Assembly (NCBI GenBank): GCA_017644005.1
Contig: JAEPMJ010000003.1
Span: forward strand, 496,001 to 560,000
Source of the DNA: Rhizobiaceae bacterium
GTDB lineage: Bacteria; Pseudomonadota; Alphaproteobacteria; Rhizobiales; Rhizobiaceae
DNA: 64,000 nt
Direction: 5' to 3'
Shown here: piece after piece, positions 59,366 to 64,000 of the stretch
Position numbering within the stretch: the first letter of the stretch is position 1
How the letters are laid out: the number at the start of each line of letters is the position of its first letter
Program-made: the position numbers and the translations under genes
Notes under the pieces: model-generated
Told to the model about the DNA's origin: nothing
What the model saw: only the letters and a program-made list of their open reading frames with translations
Database searches by the model: none

Positions 59366-60268
59366 ATGCATTTTCGCATGGATTGGCGGTCAATAAAGTT
59401 CGACTGGAACCGCGCCCGCACCTTCCTCGTCACGGCGGAGGAAGGCTCGCTGTCGGCGGCGGCGCGTGCGCTCGGCATGACGCAGCCAACACTTGGCCGG
59501 CAAGTCGACGCATTGGAGGAAGAGCTCGGCGTGGTGCTCTTCGAGCGCGCGGGGCGCGGGCTGATGCTGACGCCGTCGGGCCTCGAACTGCTCGACCATG
59601 TGCGTGCCATGGGCGAGGCGGCGGGGCGCATGTCGCTCGCCGCTTCCGGACAAACACAATCGATCGAAGGCGCGATCTGCATTACCGCCAGCGAAATCTA
59701 CTCCGCTTATGTGCTGGCGCCGATCGTAGCCAAGATGCGTGTGACGTATCCCGGCATCACCGTGGAAATCGTCGCATCGAACGCCGCCATCGACCTGAAG
59801 CGGCGCGAGGCCGATATCGCTATCCGCAATTTCCGCCCGACGCAGCCCGACCTCATCGCACGGAGGTTGGCCGACGATCGCGGCCGGCTCTATGCAACAC
59901 CGGACTACCTCGCAAGGATCGGCAACCCGACCAGACCGGAAGACCTGGCCGACGCGGACTTTATCGGCTTCGACACGACGGATCTCATGGTCAACGGGCT
60001 GAAAAAGCAGGGGCTGCACGTCACACACGCCAACTTCCCTCTGCTGACAAGCAACCACTTCGTACACTGGGAGCTTTGCCGTCATGGCGCGGCAATCGGC
60101 ATCGTACCCGAGCGGCTTGGCGACTCGGAGCCTCTGGTCAAGCGCGTGCTGCCCGATATCCCGCCAATGGAATTTCCCGTCTGGCTCACCGCGCATCGCG
60201 AGCTGCACACGAGCCGTCGGGTGAGGACCGTGTTCGACTTTCTCACGAGCGAGCTTGGGCGGAGCTGA
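59366..60268 (+). CDS. LysR family transcriptional regulator
   Basis: 300-residue regulator. The N-terminal winged helix is seen in FDWNRARTFLVTAEEGSLSA and RALGMTQPTLGRQVDALEEELG; the C-terminal two-lobe effector domain follows (IEGAICITASEIYSAYVLAP, ADIAIRNFRPTQPDL). The ATG at 59366 lies within a short dyad and lacks a ribosome site; an ATG at 59378 is possible. Divergent orientation suggests control of the dehydrogenase. Inducer unknown. Confidence 0.9.
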   Translation: MHFRMDWRSIKFDWNRARTFLVTAEEGSLSAAARALGMTQPTLGRQVDALEEELGVVLFERAGRGLMLTPSGLELLDHVRAMGEAAGRMSLAASGQTQSIEGAICITASEIYSAYVLAPIVAKMRVTYPGITVEIVASNAAIDLKRREADIAIRNFRPTQPDLIARRLADDRGRLYATPDYLARIGNPTRPEDLADADFIGFDTTDLMVNGLKKQGLHVTHANFPLLTSNHFVHWELCRHGAAIGIVPERLGDSEPLVKRVLPDIPPMEFPVWLTAHRELHTSRRVRTVFDFLTSELGRS

Positions 60269-60453
60269 CCGGATAAAGTGCCCTATCCATGTTGCAGTGC
60301 GGCATGAACTTACCTAAGAAGGCGGCATTCGACCGGACCCGGTGAAAATCCGGGTGGCTTTTCCGGCCGCCGACCCGCCGGACAATCAACCGCCTTAGCG
60401 ACCCCCATCGCACGATCGACCGATCGTAGCGGTTCTTCAGCATCTGGAATTTC
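60269..60453 (+). promoter_or_regulatory. Structured 5' leader of the SulP gene with alternative pairings
   Basis: 185-base space before the SulP ATG with several perfect inverted repeats. GGATA/TATCC (60271-60275 with 60284-60288); ACCCGG/CCGGGT (60337-60342 with 60350-60355, loop TGAAAAT), enclosed by GGCGGC/GCCGCC (60321-60326 with 60366-60371); ACGATC/GATCGT (60412-60417 with 60422-60427), enclosed by AACCGC/GCGGTT (60388-60393 with 60429-60434). AAGGCGG (60319-60325) can instead pair with CCGCCTT (60390-60396), which is incompatible with both enclosing stems. This is a switch-like design. From memory, an alphaproteobacterial RNA motif called sul1 lies upstream of sulfate transporters; identity with it is untested. 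Confidence 0.55.
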
Positions 60454-61941
60454 ATGATCTCGCTTTCCGCCTATCGCCGCGAGTGGTTCGGCAATATTCG
60501 CGGCGACCTTCTGGCCGGCACCGTTGTCGCCCTCGCCCTCATCCCCGAAGCAATCGCCTTTTCCATCATCGCCGGCGTCGACCCCAAGGTCGGCCTCTAC
60601 GCCTCGTTTTCGATCGCAGTGATCATCGCCTTCACCGGCGGAAGGCCTGGCATGATCTCGGCTGCCACGGCAGCAACAGCGGTGCTGATGGTCTCGCTGG
60701 TGCGCGACCACGGGCTGCAATATCTGCTGGTGGCAACCATTCTTGCCGGCGTGCTGCAAATCGCTGCGGGGCTCGCGCGACTTGGCGACCTGATGCGTTT
60801 CGTGTCGCGATCCGTCATCACCGGCTTCGTCAACGCGCTGGCGATCCTCATCTTCATGGCGCAGGTGCCGGAGCTGATCGGCGTTCCGGCCATGACCTAT
60901 GTGATGGTCGCGGCGGGGCTCGGCATCATCTATCTGTTTCCCTACATCACCAAGGCCGTGCCCTCACCGCTGGTCTGCATCATCGTGCTGACTGCGGTCG
61001 CTCTATGGTTCGGCATGGACGATCTTCGGACCGTCGGCGATATGGGCGAACTGCCCTCCACGCTGCCGGTGTTCCTGCTGCCCGATGTTCCCCTGACGCT
61101 GGAGACGCTGCTGATCGTGCTGCCCTACTCGGCGGCGGTGGCCGTGGTTGGGCTGCTGGAATCGCTGATGACAGCGTCGATCGTTGACGAACTGACCGAT
61201 ACGGACAGCGACCGCAACCGCGAGTGCATCGGCCAGGGAAGCGCCAATCTGGTGACAGGATTTCTGGGCGGCATGGCCGGCTGCGCGATGATCGGCCAGT
61301 CGGTTATCAACGTGAAATCCGGCGGCAGGGGCCGCCTCTCCTGTTTCACCGCAGGAGCGCTGCTTCTGTTTCTCATCGTGGTGCTGGGCGACTGGGTGTC
61401 GGTGATCCCGATGGCAGCGCTTGTCGCCATCATGATCATGGTATCGATCGGCACCTTCTCATGGTCGTCGATCAGGAACCTGCGCGAACATCCGCGCCGT
61501 TCCTCCACCGTGATGGTGGCGACGGTGATCGTGGTCGTGGCGACCCACAATCTGGCGCTCGGCGTTCTGGTGGGTGTGCTTCTTTCCGGCCTGTTTTTCG
61601 CGTCCAAGGTGGCGCAGATCTTTCATGTGTCGTCGGCGCTTTCCGACGACGGCGAAGCGCGCGCCTATGCTGTGACCGGACAGATCTTCTTCGCGTCGGC
61701 GGAAGATTTCGTGCGTGCATTCGATTTCAAGGAAGCGGTCGCGCGCATCACCATCGATGTCAGCCGCTCGCATATCTGGGACCTGACGGGGGTCGGCGCG
61801 ATCGATACGGTGGTGCTGAAATTCCGCCGCGAGGGCACCGAGGTCGAGCTGATCGGCATGAACGAAGCCAGCGCGACGCTGGTCGACAGGCTGGCGCTGC
61901 ATGACAAGCCCGGCAGCGCCGACGCGCTGCTGGGGCACTAG
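60454..61941 (+). CDS. SulP family anion transporter
   Basis: 495-residue SLC26/SulP inner-membrane transporter. The signature [20 protein letters not shown] opens the membrane domain; about twelve spans follow with [17 protein letters not shown] and [22 protein letters not shown] (the substrate-site repeat). A C-terminal STAS domain ends it ([33 protein letters not shown]). It may carry sulfate, bicarbonate or another anion. The following Usp gene is 11 bases away, a recurring partner. The long structured leader suggests RNA-level control. Confidence 0.92.
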   Translation: MISLSAYRREWFGNIRGDLLAGTVVALALIPEAIAFSIIAGVDPKVGLYASFSIAVIIAFTGGRPGMISAATAATAVLMVSLVRDHGLQYLLVATILAGVLQIAAGLARLGDLMRFVSRSVITGFVNALAILIFMAQVPELIGVPAMTYVMVAAGLGIIYLFPYITKAVPSPLVCIIVLTAVALWFGMDDLRTVGDMGELPSTLPVFLLPDVPLTLETLLIVLPYSAAVAVVGLLESLMTASIVDELTDTDSDRNRECIGQGSANLVTGFLGGMAGCAMIGQSVINVKSGGRGRLSCFTAGALLLFLIVVLGDWVSVIPMAALVAIMIMVSIGTFSWSSIRNLREHPRRSSTVMVATVIVVVATHNLALGVLVGVLLSGLFFASKVAQIFHVSSALSDDGEARAYAVTGQIFFASAEDFVRAFDFKEAVARITIDVSRSHIWDLTGVGAIDTVVLKFRREGTEVELIGMNEASATLVDRLALHDKPGSADALLGH

Positions 61942-61952
61942 GGAGGGACAAG

Positions 61953-62798
61953 ATGACCAAGATACTCGCGCTCATCGACGGTTCGATCTACTCAAAAAGC
62001 GTGACGGGCATCGCGGCTTGGGCGGCCGGGCGCCTGTCGCTGCCGGTCGAGATCGCGCACGTGCTTGGACGGCGCATCGCCGGCAATTTCGACCTCAGCG
62101 GCCAGCTCGACGCCAATGAGCGCACCACGCTGCTGAAAAAGATGGCCGATCTCGACGAAGAGCACGGCCGGCTGGCGCAGCAGAAGGGCCGCGCCATGCT
62201 TGACGGTGCACGCGCGGAGGCCGCCGCCACGGGCATCGAGGTCAACACCAGGCTGCGCAATGGCGACCTGCTGGATGCGCTGGGCGATCTCGAGGCGGAG
62301 GCCGAAATCGTCGTCATCGGCAAGCGCGGCGAAGCGGCGGATTTCGCGCGGCTGCATCTGGGATCGAATCTGGAGCGTGTGGTGCGCGCCTCGAAGAAGC
62401 CGGTACTGGTTGCGGCGCGCGCCCACGAACCGCCGAAGCATTTTCTGATCGCCTATGACGGCGGAGCGAGCGCCAACAGGGCCGTGGATTATCTGGTTTC
62501 AAGTCCCCTGCTGAAGGGTCTGAGATGCACGGTGCTTTCGGTCGGCGCGGACACACCTGAGAACCGGTCGCGGCTGGAAGCACCTGTGACGCGGCTGGCC
62601 GAAGCCGGCTTCGAGGTGCACTCCATCCTTGAGCCGGGCGAACCGGAAGAGGTGATCAGCGCTCATGTGGAGGAAAGTGGCGTCGGCCTGCTGGTCATGG
62701 GCGCCTACGGCCATTCGCGCATCCGTGCGCTGGTGATCGGCTCGACCACGACCGAACTGGTGCGCCGCTGCAAGATACCGGTGCTGATGTTCAGGTGA
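61953..62798 (+). CDS. Tandem universal stress protein (UspA family)
   Basis: 281-residue cytoplasmic protein with two Usp domains. The first runs from KILALIDGSIYSKSV to IVVIGKRGEAADFARLHLGS; the second begins HFLIAYDGGASANRAVDYLV and ends LVMGAYGHSRIRALVIGSTT. Both show the G-x2-G-x9-G-S/T ATP-binding loop in more or less complete form. Co-transcribed with the SulP gene. It may sense ATP or bind and regulate the transporter's STAS domain. Confidence 0.9.
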   Translation: MTKILALIDGSIYSKSVTGIAAWAAGRLSLPVEIAHVLGRRIAGNFDLSGQLDANERTTLLKKMADLDEEHGRLAQQKGRAMLDGARAEAAATGIEVNTRLRNGDLLDALGDLEAEAEIVVIGKRGEAADFARLHLGSNLERVVRASKKPVLVAARAHEPPKHFLIAYDGGASANRAVDYLVSSPLLKGLRCTVLSVGADTPENRSRLEAPVTRLAEAGFEVHSILEPGEPEEVISAHVEESGVGLLVMGAYGHSRIRALVIGSTTTELVRRCKIPVLMFR

Positions 62799-62811
62799 GG
62801 TGGCCGGGTCT

Positions 62812-63480
62812 TCAGCCGCCGCCCGGGGCAGTTGGCGGGTCGCCGCGCTGCATCGTGAGGTGGATGCCCTCGTCGAGGCGCAGATCGAGAAGCACGCTGA
62901 CCCGGCACCATGTACCATCGAAGCAAGGGACGGCCCATTCGCTAACACTGCTGTAGACCTTTGATGCGGCGAACCCGTCTTCGGGCCGCGAAACGCGCAC
63001 TGCTTTCAGATGGAAGGACATCCAGCTGTCAAACACGGCGGCGGCAGCGGTCATCACCCCCTGAACGCCCTCATCATAGTCCCACGCCCGCTTCCACCCG
63101 GCGCTGCACTGGCCGTTGGGCGCATCGTCGGTCGGAAAGCCTAGCCGGAGGAATGGCTCGCCCTGCTCAAAATCCTTCACCTCGTCGCCGGTCACTGAAA
63201 GCACTACCGCCTTGGGTTCGGCGTTCGAATCGAAACCCAGCCCGTGCAGGCTGGACGAGACGACCTGGTAGCCTTCCGGCCGCAGTTCCTGCGGAAGTTC
63301 CTTTGTTACCGGCTGGGCCAGGCATGCCTGCTTAAACGCATCGAAGACGTTCAGAATGCCGCGCAAATCCGACCAGTTCTTGTGCGCGAAGGCGATCGGT
63401 TCGGAAGAGGCGGGTTGGGCGGAGAGAAACGGGATTATGGCCGTGAGGGGCAACAATATGCGTGCGCGCAGTGTCATCAT
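62812..63480 (-). CDS. Exported protein of unknown function
   Basis: 222-residue protein with a signal peptide (basic MMTLRAR head, hydrophobic LLPLTAIIPFL core, cleavage near ASS-EPI). Mature part has four cysteines (QACLAQ, QCSAGW, PCFDG, WCRVSV), consistent with two disulfides, and an alpha/beta pattern. No named domain was recognised. It converges on the Usp gene with 13 bases between stops. It is the last gene of ordinary composition before the right-edge island. Confidence 0.7.
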   Translation of the reverse strand: MMTLRARILLPLTAIIPFLSAQPASSEPIAFAHKNWSDLRGILNVFDAFKQACLAQPVTKELPQELRPEGYQVVSSSLHGLGFDSNAEPKAVVLSVTGDEVKDFEQGEPFLRLGFPTDDAPNGQCSAGWKRAWDYDEGVQGVMTAAAAVFDSWMSFHLKAVRVSRPEDGFAASKVYSSVSEWAVPCFDGTWCRVSVLLDLRLDEGIHLTMQRGDPPTAPGGG

Positions 63481-63703
63481 GTCCGCCTTGCAGATTTGAC
63501 GTCCTAAAGCCCGATCCTAACCTGATGATTGCGGACGGGAAAACGGGTGCATACCAGACGGCGGATAAGTGGTGTTCGGCATTCTGGATAGCACAAATAG
63601 GCGACCAGACCGATCACCGGCTCAATCATTTTAGTGTATGGACATTTTCGCTTCTACAATTTCTTTATTGGAACTTGAGATCGAATACGCCTTGGAGTGA
63701 ATT

Positions 63704-64000
63704 ATGGAAGCAAGAACAAAAACCATCGAAGAATGGTTTTCTACTATTAGACAGGGCTTGGTTGCACTCCCACGTTTCCAGCGTTTTGAAGCTTGGGACC
63801 GAGGTCGCATAGAAGGAGTGCTTGAAAATGTCCTGCGTGAGCCTTCTTTGCCAATAGGAGCATTGCTAGTACTCGAAGTTGGCGACAAAGAACCTTTTCA
63901 TTCTCGTGAAATCGTCGGTGCCCCACCCAAATCCGACCGACCGTCCGTGCATCTTCTCGACGGCCAACAGCGAATGACGGCGCTATGGCGAAGCCTCACC
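63704..64000 (+). CDS. DUF262 domain protein, GmrSD-type restriction/defence family (partial, cut by right edge)
   Basis: 99 residues are visible and the gene runs out of the window. The opening TIEEWFSTIRQGLVALPRFQ, then RFEAWDRGRIEGVLENVLRE and LLDGQQRMTALWRSLT reproduce the DUF262 N-terminal pattern (LPxFQR...W...I..L...DGQQRxTAL), a ParB/sulfiredoxin-like nucleotide-dependent domain found in GmrS/GmrSD modification-dependent restriction systems and other defence proteins. CTTGGAGTGAATT precedes the ATG. Codon use differs from the rest of the window (AGA, ATA, TTG, A/T-ending codons), suggesting foreign DNA. A nuclease domain such as DUF1524 would be expected downstream. Confidence 0.82.
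   Translation, partial: MEARTKTIEEWFSTIRQGLVALPRFQRFEAWDRGRIEGVLENVLREPSLPIGALLVLEVGDKEPFHSREIVGAPPKSDRPSVHLLDGQQRMTALWRSLT

Noticed and set aside
59366..59382. ATGC...GCAT dyad over the LysR start as an operator
   Set aside because: Only 4-5 bp arms within coding sequence, and not the T-N11-A type expected for LysR proteins.
60337..60358. Resemblance of the SulP leader hairpin region to a cobalamin riboswitch core
   Set aside because: Only a short GGTG-AAAATCC-like stretch matches; the B12 box and the other conserved cobalamin elements are missing.
63462..63812. 116-codon plus-strand open frame overlapping the start of the DUF262 gene
   Set aside because: It overlaps the better supported DUF262 gene in another frame and has no motif or ribosome site.

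Overview
The window is chromosomal DNA of high GC content from an alphaproteobacterium, most likely a member of the Hyphomicrobiales (Rhizobiales) close to Mesorhizobium and its relatives. This rests on the gene set and order: an aapJQMP amino-acid transporter, hdaA, the lptFGD-surA-pdxA-rsmA cluster, the uvrC-pgsA-moaDE cluster, two stand-alone complex I accessory proteins (NDUFS6-like and NDUFS4-like), and an Omp25/Omp31-type outer-membrane protein. It is mostly core chromosome, densely packed, with many 4-base ATGA/GTGA overlaps between consecutive genes. No CRISPR array, rRNA operon, IS element or complete prophage was seen.

Layout. 1-3526: ppk-ppx polyphosphate genes, cut by the left edge. 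3710-5227: small zinc-finger complex I protein and an FAD monooxygenase. 5300-9975: aapJQMP operon. 10349-13417: metC, tRNA-Pro, NDUFS4-like gene, tRNA-Arg, aldose epimerase and a 25-codon membrane sORF. 13534-18454: hdaA, AI-2E-type permease and CDP-alcohol phosphatidyltransferase on the minus strand, then purM-purN and a DUF1801 gene. 18462-23598: molybdopterin oxidoreductase, a PilZ-like protein, a secreted protein with RNase T2, a GST, and an outer-membrane barrel. 23875-29075: antiporter, SDR, uvrC, pgsA, moaD and moaE. 29136-35578: a GGDEF-EAL protein, ndk, GST, DinB, two exported or membrane proteins of unknown function, and an enoyl-CoA hydratase. 35575-39376: ABC-F ATPase and a five-gene ArsR/SRPBCC/membrane/DUF1801/DUF1801 operon. 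39383-49261: holC-pepA, and divergently lptF-lptG-lptD-surA-pdxA-rsmA. 49352-56297: an orphan Cys-rich secreted protein, then gmk, yicC, mltG and the fatty-acid genes fabF, acpP, fabG, fabD. 56493-63480: YadGH-like ABC exporter, dehydrogenase with divergent LysR regulator, SulP transporter with Usp partner, and a secreted protein. 63704-64000: start of a DUF262 (GmrSD-type) gene whose base composition differs from the rest.

How it fits together. The region is dominated by envelope biogenesis (LPS export, SurA chaperone, MltG, phospholipid head-group transferases, fatty-acid synthesis), nucleotide and cofactor metabolism (purM/N, ndk, gmk, pdxA, moaD/E), and genome maintenance (uvrC, hdaA, holC, rsmA). 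The least ordinary parts are the structured leader in front of the SulP gene at 60269-60453, with mutually exclusive pairings; the twin-operator ArsR operon at 37526-39376; the non-canonical start of pdxA; several small or low-complexity exported proteins; and the DUF262 gene at the right edge, which may be the start of a defence or accessory island. All family assignments were made by reading motifs; no database search was run.
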